A stretch of DNA of 49,746 nucleotides, taken from positions 1-49,746 of the forward strand of contig NQMI01000142.1 of the NCBI GenBank assembly GCA_002270565.1, written 5' to 3'. A program made the position numbers and the translations under genes. The notes beneath the pieces were generated by a model that searched no databases, was not told the origin of the DNA, and was given only the letters and a program-made list of their open reading frames with translations. Source of the stretch: Stenocarpella maydis. Taxonomy: Eukaryota; Ascomycota; Sordariomycetes; Diaporthales; Diaporthaceae. This document shows, in pieces, positions 1-9,369 of this stretch. How positions within the stretch are numbered: position 1 is the first letter of the stretch; each line of letters begins with the position of its first letter.

Positions 1-83
<83 letters not shown>
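1..83. repeat. (TAA)n trinucleotide microsatellite
   Basis: About 27 perfect TAA units run from the window edge to near position 83 and probably continue beyond the left edge. The repeat opens the AT-rich block. Confidence 0.95.
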
Positions 84-84
<1 letters not shown>

Positions 85-2950
85 ATAACGTGTTTTATTA
101 GGAAGTAGCTAGGTACTATATATGGCTACCCTAATTTTATATATAAAAAATGGCTATGCAAACCCTACTAAAACCCTCCAACTAAGCATAAAATGGATCC
201 AAGTTTCACGGTAGCTTAAAATTTATATGGTTTAGCTATATTTCTTTTCTGCTGAATGTTTCGAATTTTCTTACATAAGCTGTATCAGAAAAGTAAAATT
301 ACAGTGGTCTAAAATCAAATTTCTTAAATAATGAAGCAAAAGAAAATCTAGAAATTCTAAGAAACAGTACGTAACTTGTTTATATAGTTATAATTAAACA
401 CTGAAATCTTCATCAATTTTGAGCCTAGTTCAAGGGTTTTAGCAGGGTATGCACGGAACTTATTTATATAGGAAAGTAAGGTAGCTACTTCCTAGTCCTG
501 GCTACTTCCTAGTACCCTATATTAGTTTAATATTATATATAATAAAGTTTATTACTTTTCCCTTTTACATACATAAAATGTAATAAATAGGTTTATATAA
601 TATAAGCTAAATTAATAATATAAAAAGATATTTTTTATTGCTTAAAAGTAGGAATATATATAATGTTTTATAAAGATTAATTAAATAAATAATACTTTAT
701 TATTATTTATTATTAAAGTTAAGCTTTAATAACTTTATAAGTACTTTGAGTATTTATTTACTAACTAACTGTTATATTTACTTAAGCGTATTAAATTTAA
801 TATTAACTCTTTATTATTAAAGATTATTATTAAGTTTGGTTATTATTATTAAATATACTCTTTTACAGTTTGAGATTTTAATTTAAAGTTTTGAAATAAT
901 ATCAACTTTTGTTTTAAAGTTATTATTAATATTATATACTTTTAAGTATTTTATATTCATATATTATTAAATTTAAGAAAGTTTTCTTTAATATTAATCT
1001 TATTTTAAAAATCTTATGAAAAATATTTTAAACAAATACTTTAATATTATTAAACTAATGATTCAAGACCCTTTAATTATATTATATATACGAGAAACAT
1101 TGACTTTATTTTTAATAAATTTAAGAATATCATGTATATAATAAAACTTCGGGTACAATAATTATTCAATAAAATAATCATTAATTATATAATAAAGTAA
1201 AATAATGTTGTATTTCTGTGAATTAAATATTTAATATTTTATAAGCGACTATATTTAAAAAAAAGCTTAACAATTAATAATATCTTATATATTCATTAAC
1301 AGCATTTATATTTCCATTGAAACAAGTTAGGCTATATAAAGATAATAATGAAGATCAAAAAGATTAATATAGTATATATGGTTAATAAGGCCTTAAATAT
1401 AAAGAATAGCCTTAATATTTTAAGAGGTTTAAATCTTTTATTCTAAAATACGGTATATAGGTAATAAAATAAATTAAATAATAAAGCTTATATAAAAGTT
1501 TTTATAAATATAATGTAATCCTTAATCTTCTAAATAAAGTACTTAGTTTTAATTTATTTTTCTAGAACTATAGTTTTATAACGTAATGAAAATAATTATA
1601 AAAGATAAGGAATAAGCTCAAAAGACGTATTATCATAAATAAGATTAAAGACATTATTAAAAATATAAGATCTAATACTTATTAACTTTTCAATCTAAAT
1701 TTAATAATCTTACCTTTACATTTTAATTTATTTTTTATTTATATTTAATAAAATACTTATAATACTTAATATCTTTCTTACTTTAAAATGATGTATAATT
1801 ATTATTGAAATTTAGTTATTATAGTTATGAAGGTTTTATATTATAACTTTATTACTTTATTTTATTTTATATTATTAGTTACTTAGTTTATTATATATTA
1901 TTATTTAGCTTATTTACTAGTATTGTTATTTACGTTATTATACTCTTACCTCTTAATGAGCCTTACTAATAAGAGCTTTATTTAATTTGCTTTAATAAGA
2001 AATAGCTTAAATAATTAATTAATGAACCTTTATTAATTTAAATAGAAATAAGTTAGTAATATAATAAGGGTTTGAAATTATTATTTAACTTATAGCTTAT
2101 AAATAAATAAAATTATAAGTTTCTAAATTATAAATGTTTTTTTTAAAATACTTATATATTAAAAGTAATTAATTAAGTTGACTTTATATGTTATTAATTT
2201 TAAACAATTTAGATGAATATTAATAGCGAATTATTTTATAATTTATAATTCTAGCTTATAATAAAATAATAATAGCTTAAAGCTATAATAATATAATTAA
2301 ACTTTTAAATATTTAACATTTTCAAATATCTAAAAACTTCATATATTTAGTATAAAAATATATATAAGTTATTTAACAAAAGGTTGTAAAAAGATAAATT
2401 AAGTAAAAAATAATGATTTTAAAGTAGTATAAAGTGATCTTAATATCTTATAATAGCAAGAGTATAGATTTAACCTTATGCTTAAGACTAATTTCTTACT
2501 CGTTTTAAAAGTTAAGGAGAGAAGGTTATATATTATAAAAAAAAGGCTCTAGTATAGAATATAGTAGAAACTACTAGTAGCAGGATATAATACTAATAAT
2601 ATTAAACAACTATAGTTACTATAGCAATAACACACACATACATATATAATAAATAAGAGACTGGCTGTGTGGGCTATGCCTATAATAGTACATCCTTCTC
2701 TAGAGAGCGAATTTTACTATAACTATTATAAGCTATAATTATATAATAATACATGATCCATTCAATAATATGTTAAAATAAATAAAAGTATTTAATTAAT
2801 TACTTAATTAACTAAAAAAACGAATTATGTAATTAATATTTATATATTTAAGTAAATAAACCTTTATTATAAGAATACGTCCTTGTTATGCTTATTCCTT
2901 GACTGTTGTGCTTCCCTGGCTAGTAATAAAAGCCCATCAGTCACATTCTA
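84..2950. other. AT-rich gene-free block, RIP-like
   Basis: Almost pure A/T sequence, dominated by TA, TAAT and TTTA words, with stop codons in every frame and no reading frame worth calling. A slightly less AT-rich part (about 84-520) carries TAGGAAGTAGCTA at 99-111 and its reverse complement at 482-494, with a near copy at 499-511. Composition changes abruptly to GC-rich, coding-like DNA at about 2.93-2.97 kb. In Pezizomycotina, RIP of duplicated DNA leaves blocks like this. A heavily mutated transposon is the likely origin, but no transposon domain is visible, so that is inference. Confidence 0.7.
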
Positions 2951-3155
2951 TTTTACTAGTACCGACCGACATCCTAGACCGGTCCACAACATGACACTTC
3001 GGGTTCATGACCTACACTGCATAATGCATCGCCTTGTGCGGTAGGGAACGACAGGGTATAAACATGGTCATCATATGAGATGCGCGCTAGCCTGAACAGG
3101 GTAATATGAACACACATTGAGCCGAGAGTGCCCCCCGCCCCCTCCCCGTTGTGCT

Positions 3156-4781
3156 TCAGGAGCACCTCACGAACTGCAGCTCCTCTTCAGCCAGCCCAGC
3201 TTCATACGGCCAATACAAACAATCTATCCGGTTGCCCTCACCAGCCCGAAAGATGATTTTGTAATGTTCAGCGCCAAAGTAGCCATTTAATCGGCCTCTC
3301 TTTGCCTGCTCCTCCGCGTCGGCCAACCACACAAACGTGTCTCGCTGGTGGTGGCTCAGGGGCCAGGCCTGACTTTCAAGCCCGGCCATGAGGACTTGCA
3401 GCATGTCGCCCTGGTCTCCCTTGCGTATCTCGACAAGCCAATCCTGCTTTACATGCTTGTACCGACCGACATAGCTGTCGAGATCCCTGGGCGGGGCCGC
3501 GGGCGACTCCCTTTGCCGCTCCAGCTCCGCCCGCAGCCTCTCGACGCTCGTGGCGCTGGACAAGGCTGCCTCGAGCGCCAGCGCGACGTAGTCCGAGGGC
3601 TGCGGCGTCTCCAGGAGCGCCTCGAGGGTCATCATGGCGACCCAGGCTGTGACGTAGCCCAGCGCCGCCGAGTTGGTGCACACCACCACGCTGCTGTCCA
3701 GGTCGGGCAGCAGCGCCATGGCCGTCGTGTAGCCCGGCAGGTGCCCGCCGTGGGACAGCACGGCCACCTGCCGCGCGTCCTCCCTGGGCACGAGCGACGG
3801 CATCTGGCAGACGAGGGCTGCGTTGGCGCCCATGCCGAGGACGGTGCCCGGCAGCTCGCTGCGGTAGAGCCCCAGGGCGTACATCTTGTCCGCCCCGGGA
3901 GGGGAGACGGCCGTGTGACCGGCGAGCTGCTTGCGCACGCAGCGGAGCACGGGCCTGGCCGGCGCGCCCCCGGGAGGGGCATCGCCCCCCTCGAAATGGT
4001 AGGCCTCCAGCAAGGCCAGGTTGTACTTGATCAGGTCGTCGGCGGTGGCGGCACCACCCATGGCCGGGGCCATGATGGTCTCGCTCATCTCCGGGTATGC
4101 GACGGGGATCAGCGACCCATCGCCCAGGGCCGCGTACCCGCGGGCAACATTGGCGGCGGCGGGCGGCAGGCGGTGGAACGTCGTGTTGTCCATGCCTAGG
4201 GGGCGCAGAATGCGCTGCTCGATGAAGTCGGCATAGGGAAGCCCGCCCAGGGCCTCAATGACCCTCCCGACCACGGCGTAGCCCCAGTTGCTGTACCCCC
4301 ACGACGCGCCGGGGCTGCCCACGGCGGGCAGGGCCGCGTAGAAGCCGAGCAGCTGCGGCTCGTCAAGGAGCACGGCGCCGTCGGCCCCCTGCCACCAGAC
4401 ATTGGACCGCGAGAGCCCCGAGCGGTGTGCGAGCAGGTCCTCGACGGTAAGCTGCTCGACAACCCGAGTGCTGCGGCTGCTGAAGCCAGGGAGGACGTCC
4501 CTGACGGGCGTCGTCCACTGCACCTTTCCCTCGTCGACGAGGAGTGCGACGGCCGACGCGGTCAGCGACTTGGCCAAGGCACCGATCGCGTACAGGGTGC
4601 GTCCGGTGGCGGGGGCCTGAGATTCAAGGTCCGACATGCCAAAACCATGGCGGTGTATGGCCTGGCCTCGCTGGGAGACGACGAGAGACAGGCCAGGGGT
4701 GCCAGCCGAGGCGCAAATCGTGTGGATGGAGGATCTAAGCCGAGCCAGCCGCCCTCGGGTGCTCTGGGGCAAGCTGGACAT
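3156..4781 (-). CDS. Beta-lactamase-like serine hydrolase homologue lacking the catalytic Ser
   Basis: A 541-residue single-exon protein of the class C beta-lactamase / LACTB / peptidase S12 family. Family landmarks are in order: the helix normally carrying SxxK (residues 66-71), LLAHRSGL (116-123), the YSN triad at 163-165, an HGGHLPGY motif in the C-terminal part of the hydrolase domain, and a C-terminal domain opening with DLDSYVGRY that resembles the lipocalin-like tail of fungal members. The residue expected to be the nucleophile is alanine: the text reads IGALAK where homologues have IGS-x-x-K. The codon is GCC at 4578-4580, one base from TCC. Lys71 and Tyr163 are kept. There is no signal peptide, so it is probably cytosolic. 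The start is the first ATG in frame. It is divergent from the CmcJ-like gene across a shared 495 bp promoter. It may be a pseudoenzyme; the family call is firm, the function is not. Confidence 0.88.
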   Translation of the reverse strand: MSSLPQSTRGRLARLRSSIHTICASAGTPGLSLVVSQRGQAIHRHGFGMSDLESQAPATGRTLYAIGALAKSLTASAVALLVDEGKVQWTTPVRDVLPGFSSRSTRVVEQLTVEDLLAHRSGLSRSNVWWQGADGAVLLDEPQLLGFYAALPAVGSPGASWGYSNWGYAVVGRVIEALGGLPYADFIEQRILRPLGMDNTTFHRLPPAAANVARGYAALGDGSLIPVAYPEMSETIMAPAMGGAATADDLIKYNLALLEAYHFEGGDAPPGGAPARPVLRCVRKQLAGHTAVSPPGADKMYALGLYRSELPGTVLGMGANAALVCQMPSLVPREDARQVAVLSHGGHLPGYTTAMALLPDLDSSVVVCTNSAALGYVTAWVAMMTLEALLETPQPSDYVALALEAALSSATSVERLRAELERQRESPAAPPRDLDSYVGRYKHVKQDWLVEIRKGDQGDMLQVLMAGLESQAWPLSHHQRDTFVWLADAEEQAKRGRLNGYFGAEHYKIIFRAGEGNRIDCLYWPYEAGLAEEELQFVRCS

Positions 4782-5276
4782 GATGGCCCCGGTGGTCTTG
4801 GAGGGCGCCGACAGGGTGATGACGGGGACAAATCAAACAGTAGGGCTTCGCCTCGGATCAAGGCAGGTAGGCACCGAGGGAAAAGAGCGCCGGTGAACGG
4901 CCTGACTTATCCCATGGAGCAGCAGCCAGGCCCTCCCGGTTCGAAAGACGTAGGGACGTTGCGGCAGGTGCAGGTGCAGGCGCAGGCGCAGGCGCAGGCG
5001 CAGGTGCAGGTGCAGGTGCAGGTGCAGGTGCAGGTGCAGGTGCAGGTGCAGTGTAGAGCTGTGATTCAAGTGTGCCAGGGCCACCACACTCCTCTCTCTG
5101 GGCGTCACCAGCAGCATGCATCATGCACGGTAGAAAAGGCGCGGCCCACAATGGGGGCGGAGTGTGTCAGCTGACGACAAGTATTACAAAACAACCGGCT
5201 GCGCTCTTCGAGAATCGAGCCTGCCCGAGTGTGGCCGCCCGTCCGCACCCCATCATCCCATCGCCCACCCTCCGCA
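4782..5276. promoter_or_regulatory. Shared divergent promoter region
   Basis: The 495 bp between the ATG of the beta-lactamase-like gene (minus strand) and the ATG of the CmcJ-like gene (plus strand). It must hold both promoters. It contains a hexanucleotide tandem repeat at 4964-5051. No convincing TATA box was seen for either gene. The regulatory role is inferred from geometry only. Confidence 0.5.
4964..5051. repeat. GCAGGY hexanucleotide tandem repeat (14 units)
   Basis: Fourteen tandem 6 bp units plus a partial one, in blocks: two GCAGGT, four GCAGGC, then eight GCAGGT. The units are otherwise perfect. The repeat lies in the common promoter of the two flanking divergent genes. Its reading as Pro-Ala or His-Leu repeats is not considered coding. 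Confidence 0.95.
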
Positions 5277-6128
5277 ATGGCCGCTGTCTTGCCCTCGCCC
5301 CCCCGTGGCGACGTTACCGTCAAGCTGAACTTCTACAGCCCGCCCGCAGACCCCGATGCGGTGCCGTACAACTACGTGATGCCGCCGCCGGGCGAGGCCC
5401 AACGCAACTTCGCCGATGCCGCCCACGACACGCTGCTGCGCGACGTGCGCGGCTGCGCGGGCGGCTTCACGCTCGAGAAGGACGCCTTCCAGGTGCTGCT
5501 GGACGTGCCGCCCACGCCCGCGGGCGCCTTCGACTCGGACCAGTCGATCCGGGAGGTGTACCACCCCGAGGTCGAGCACACGCTCCTGCGCGCCATCCCG
5601 GGGGCGCACCGCGTCGTCATCTTCGACCACACCATCCGGCGCGCCGGGAGCGCGGACCCGGCCTCGGCGCCCATCGTGCGCGCCCACATCGACCACACGG
5701 GGTGGGCGGCGGCCAAGCGGCTGCGCATGTTCTGCCCGGGCGAGGCCGAGGCGCTGCTGGCCGGCCGCTGGCGCATCGTCAACGTGTGGCGGCCCCTGCC
5801 CCGCGCGGCGCCGCTCGAGTCGATGCCGCTGTGCTTCGCGTCGGCGGCCGCGCCCGGCCTCGACGAGGGCGACCTCGTCGCCGTCGAGAGCCGCTTCCCC
5901 GACGGCTACCTGGGGCAGACGTACGCCGTCCGCCACAGCCCCCGCCAGCAGTGGTACTACCTGAGCGGCATGACCGCCGACGACCGCCTGCTGATCGGCT
6001 GCTTCGACTCGGCCGCGAGCACCATCTGCGGCGGGGCGCCGCACTCGGCCTTCGCCGACCCGCGGGCACGCCTGGACGCCCCGAGCCGGGAGAGCATCGA
6101 GATCCGCGCCCTGGTGTTTGGGCCCTGA
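5277..6128 (+). CDS. CmcJ/AsaB/NvfI-like dioxygenase-fold protein
   Basis: A 283-residue single-exon protein of the fungal family related to cephamycin CmcJ, AsaB and the meroterpenoid enzyme NvfI, a Fe(II)/2-oxoglutarate dioxygenase-like fold used in specialised metabolism. Visible landmarks are an N-terminal 'KLNFYSPP' opening, RAHIDHT with the HxD pair (His137, Asp139), VNVWRPL around 178-184, and a distal APHSAF motif with His266 as the likely third metal ligand, followed by an RESIEIRALVF tail. The putative metal triad is therefore intact. A GTG 48 bp upstream would add 16 residues, but the ATG at 5277 fits the family start better. It is divergent from the hydrolase homologue and convergent with the MFS gene. 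Substrate unknown. Some family members may act on amino- or terpenoid-derived scaffolds; that is family knowledge, not seen here. Confidence 0.85.
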   Translation: MAAVLPSPPRGDVTVKLNFYSPPADPDAVPYNYVMPPPGEAQRNFADAAHDTLLRDVRGCAGGFTLEKDAFQVLLDVPPTPAGAFDSDQSIREVYHPEVEHTLLRAIPGAHRVVIFDHTIRRAGSADPASAPIVRAHIDHTGWAAAKRLRMFCPGEAEALLAGRWRIVNVWRPLPRAAPLESMPLCFASAAAPGLDEGDLVAVESRFPDGYLGQTYAVRHSPRQQWYYLSGMTADDRLLIGCFDSAASTICGGAPHSAFADPRARLDAPSRESIEIRALVFGP

Positions 6129-6475
6129 GAGGGGAGGGGCCGTCGCGGCTGGCATCAGAAGCACTGCCGCGCGTCTCCCCGCGCGTCATGGCTACGGCAC
6201 CGACGGCGCGGCCGCGACGGCGGCGGTGGCATTATGTCTGTAGCTCTCGCTCTGCCTATTATCGCCAGGGAGGGCGGATCTCCTTGGTGGGGCCCACATA
6301 TTTACGAATGATTATCATTGTTTCGCACATGACCTGTCCTGAATCGCAACACGCCGTGTGAGACAGATGGCATGCGGGTATAACATCTCCGGCCGCAATG
6401 CCGGCATGCCAAAACTAAAGAGCCTCCCCGACACGATGCATGTTTGCACGGTCCCCGTTCTCGAGTCCTGACCAG
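6129..6475. other. Short convergent intergenic region
   Basis: 347 bp between the stops of two convergent genes. It must hold both 3' ends. No gene or repeat recognised. Confidence 0.6.
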
Positions 6476-8393
6476 TTAGTAGAGGTACCGAAACCCCGGC
6501 ATGCCTCCCCCGTCCATGTTCTTATTCAGGCGCACAAGCATCTGCCTCAGGACAAAAGCGGACACTATACAAACCATGCCCAGCGCGCAGTTGTGCGCCA
6601 TCGCAGCCACGTAGCGCGGCCCCGCCGAGTCCACGTACAGGAAGGGCGTGTAGATCGACGTCGCATTCGACGCAGCCCCGACCAGGGCCAGCGCCGCGGC
6701 GCGCTTGGCCGCCGGCCTCGGCAGCGTGTTGCTGATCCAGGCGAGCGCCGTGCTATAGCCGCTGTAGCAGCCAGAGACCTGCGCCGGGCGGGCATTAGCA
6801 CCATACGACTGACCAGCGCAAAGGGCCAGGCAGGCGCCTACCATGAGCATCATTGCCACGTAGCGCGTGGCCGTGTTGGTCGTGGCCGCGGCGAGGATGA
6901 AGCTCGCGACGGCGAGGCCCACGGGGGCCGCGATGTGCAAGAAGCGCTCGCCGGTGCGGTCGGCGTGCCACGACGTCGCCAGCGTGGTGGCGACTGCCAG
7001 GCAGTACGGCGGCGCCGTCAGCAGCTGCGTGCGCACGCGGTCGTAGCCCAGCGTCGCCACGATGGTGGGGAAGAACAGCGTCACCGTCCCAGCCGAGATC
7101 ATACCGAAAACCACCAGGAGCTGTCGGCGCCGCGGTGTAAACAGCCTGTCTTGCGCCTCCCGCCCCGCGAGGTGTCGGGGGTCGGGGTGGAGAGGTGCTC
7201 ACCAGGAGATGGGTCTTGACGTCGGCGAGGGCCAGCGCAAACCCGTGCCAGAAGCCCTGCGGCGCCGCCTGCTCGTCGTCTTCGCCGCCCTGCGTCTCCT
7301 CGACCCGCCGCCGGAGCGCGAGCGCCCTCTCCGCCTCGCCTAGCCAGGCCGTGTTGGCGGGCAGGTCGGGCGTGACGGCCAGGGCGACGAGGGCCACTGC
7401 GACGGTCGCCGCGCCCTCGAGGAGGAAGAGCCAGCGCCAGGCCCGGAGCCCTGCGGCCCCGTCCAGGCCGCGCGTGATGCCGGCCGCGATCAGGCCTGAG
7501 AAGGCGCCCGCGACGTGAAAGCCCAGGTGCATGATGTCGGTGCGGAGCGCGAGCTCGCGCCTCGTGTACCAGCAGCTCAGCCAGTACAGGCAGCCGGGCT
7601 GCGCCGGGGACAGGTCAGCCGGTGCGTCTCGGAAGGGGAGAGGGCGGCACGCCTTACGAATAATGCCGCCTCGAAGAACCCAAGACAGATGCGGGTGGCG
7701 ATGAGCCCGCCGAAGGAATGCACTGCGGCCATGGACATGGCCACGCCGCCCCAGGCGATCATCTGTTGCAAGACATCAATCAGCGCGGGCAGGACAACAA
7801 GATACAGCCTCAACGGCTCATCAAGGCACTTGCGCAGACTGGCAGGTATTTCCCCGGCCTCCCCAGCCGTTGTAGCAGCAGGTTGGATGGTACCATCATC
7901 AGGATGTATCCGACAAACAGGATGGACACGGCCGTCTGCGCCACCGAGATTAGCTGCCGCTGGGTGAGCAGAGCACAGGGGCTCTCTTACCTGGTACTGC
8001 GCCCCAGTCAACCGCAAGTCTTCCTCCAGGCCCGCCAGCCGCGCGTAGGCAATGTTGTTGCTGCCACCCTACGAGTCAGTAGCCAGGGCGAGCGACGAGT
8101 TATACGCGCAAGCAAAGCAGAGAGGGACGCCCATACCGATCCATATGGTTGAGGATGTACATGAGCAGGATCATTGGCATGAGCCGCAGGTCAATCCTCC
8201 GGACCAGCGCCCGTTCCTGCCCGCCGCGCACGTCGGCGCTGTCCAGGCCCCCAGGATGGGATACCGTCTGCAGAGATGGTGGGCGGCTGTCCGTGATGGG
8301 GGCTTTGGGGAGCGCCGGCTCGCCGGGACTTGCGGTGTGCTCGTCAAGCCCCAGCGCCGTCGCACGTCCATCTCGGCTTTCTTCTTGTTTCAT
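6476..8393 (-). CDS. MFS transporter, Dal5/TNA1-like anion:cation symporter
   Basis: Six exons on the minus strand: 8393-8137, 8060-7991, 7935-7834, 7762-7658, 7598-7203, 7120-6476. They join in phase to 524 residues. The hallmark of the fungal allantoate/nicotinate permease group is present: RRIDLRLMPMILLMYILN at the start of TM1, running across intron 1 into MDRNNIAYARLAGLEEDL. Later come VSILFVGYILM, VHSFGGLIATRICLGFFEAALFPG, a WLFLLEGAATV helix and a central acidic loop. Introns are 76, 55, 71, 59 and 82 nt. The third (7833-7763) starts with GCAAGT and ends in CAACAG, a GC-AG intron: it has a CTGAT branch site and restores VCMIAWGG exactly in frame. It probably imports or exports a small organic anion across the plasma membrane. 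Its closeness to the CmcJ-like gene suggests a linked role, which is inference. Confidence 0.85.
7763..7833 (-). other. GC-AG intron in the MFS gene
   Basis: A 71 nt intron with donor GCAAGT instead of GTAAGT, acceptor GCAACAG and branch-like CTGAT about 20 nt before the acceptor. Without it the frame hits a TGA; with it the protein continues through a conserved MFS helix. Confidence 0.75.
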
Positions 8394-8854
8394 CCTGTGC
8401 TGAAGGGCTCGTGGTACGTTTGCAGTTGACCTGTCGGGGTTGTGGAGATGAGGACGGCGACGTTAACCCTAAGCACTGGAGGCTATATCAGACGTCATGG
8501 GTGTAATGTGACGATAGCACAACGCCGAAAATACTGATTTAATCCTTATCTAGCATTGTCGGGGACCTCTGCTATGCACTGCATTGCATGTGGCTTTGTG
8601 AAATTGTTGACCGGTCAGCCTCTGTCGTTCTAGCAATGCTTAAATGGAACAAATATTAGCCCGGTAAGTTCGACCAGTCGCGCCCCCACCCTACCGCACC
8701 CTACATGGACTACAGCGCAGTGCTCACCGGTCTACTTTGCACCACTCGTTAAGCTTAGAGGCCTAGTGTGACAGAGAATGCAATATGATTCGTTAGACTT
8801 GATTGCTGACGTAATTCAGTACGCAGTGCCACACTCCTCGGAGCTATGCTCCTC

Positions 8855-9310
8855 CATATTATCATCACACGTTCCGGACCAGTGGCGTACAGCCCTGGCA
8901 TTTTCGGAACGCGGCCCTCGACTGGGCGCGTAATATACTGGTGAAAACTGGTGGCGATATTGTAGCAGGACCAGGACAAGTGGAACATCACGAATCGGAG
9001 ACTCGTTCAGCCGAGTCCAGCCCACATATTTAACACAGGGGATATCGTTGTTGGACTTGGAGATGATCAATCACACACACCAGTTTTCACACTTTAACAT
9101 GTCCTAGTTGCTGTATTATTGTTGATTCGACTTACGTCGGGTCTATTCCAGTGTCTTCGATATTGTCACCAGTTTTCACCAGTATACTACGTTCCCAGTT
9201 GAAGGCCGCGTCCTGTTCAACGGTGCAAACTGTTGATCAGAGAGTGCCGGCCACGTTCCGAAGACGCCAGGGATGTATGCCACTGGTCCGGAATGTGTGC
9301 TTATAATATG
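8855..9310. repeat. Foldback / MITE-like inverted-repeat element, 456 bp
   Basis: The left arm (8855-8963) is an imperfect reverse complement of the right arm (9159-9310). Shared words include CCAGTTTTCACCAGTATA, CCAGGG, CCACTGGTCCGGAA and ATAATATG. Most mismatches are transitions, such as C/T in ATATCGCCACC versus ATATTGTCACC. The right arm has about 45 extra nt (9211-9255) flanked by GGCCGCG and GGCCACG. About 195 nt lie between the arms. No coding capacity. The pattern fits a non-autonomous inverted-repeat transposon or an inverted duplication. Confidence 0.65.
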
Positions 9311-9311
9311 A

Positions 9312-9369
9312 GCTTAGCGGAGTGATCGCCAGCGATACGAGCTAGGCGGAGTGATCGCCAGCGATACGA
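9312..9369. repeat. 29 bp tandem duplication
   Basis: Two head-to-tail 29 bp units (9312-9340 and 9341-9369) differ at two positions. Each ends in GGAGTGATCGCCAGCGATAC and contains the small hairpin ATCGC-CA-GCGAT. It abuts the right end of the foldback element. Confidence 0.85.

Noticed and set aside
2959..3472. 14-mer GTACCGACCGACAT at 2959 and 3459, exactly 500 bp apart
   Set aside because: A few repeated 14-mers are expected by chance in 50 kb, and the flanks do not match.
3348..4199. Long open frame (283 codons) on the strand opposite the beta-lactamase-like gene
   Set aside because: Antisense shadow of a GC-rich coding exon; Arg/Gly/His-rich, with no domain.
4833..5151. Pro-Ala and His-Leu repeat peptides read from the hexanucleotide array
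   Set aside because: Artefact of translating a 6 bp repeat; it lies in the promoter between two start codons.
5253..6164. 303-codon frame antisense to the CmcJ-like gene
   Set aside because: Composition (Arg/Gly/Ala/Val) is typical of a mirror frame; the plus-strand protein has a recognised family.
8460..8475. TTAACCCTAA resembling a telomeric repeat
   Set aside because: A single unit, not an array; no telomere or interstitial telomeric tract.
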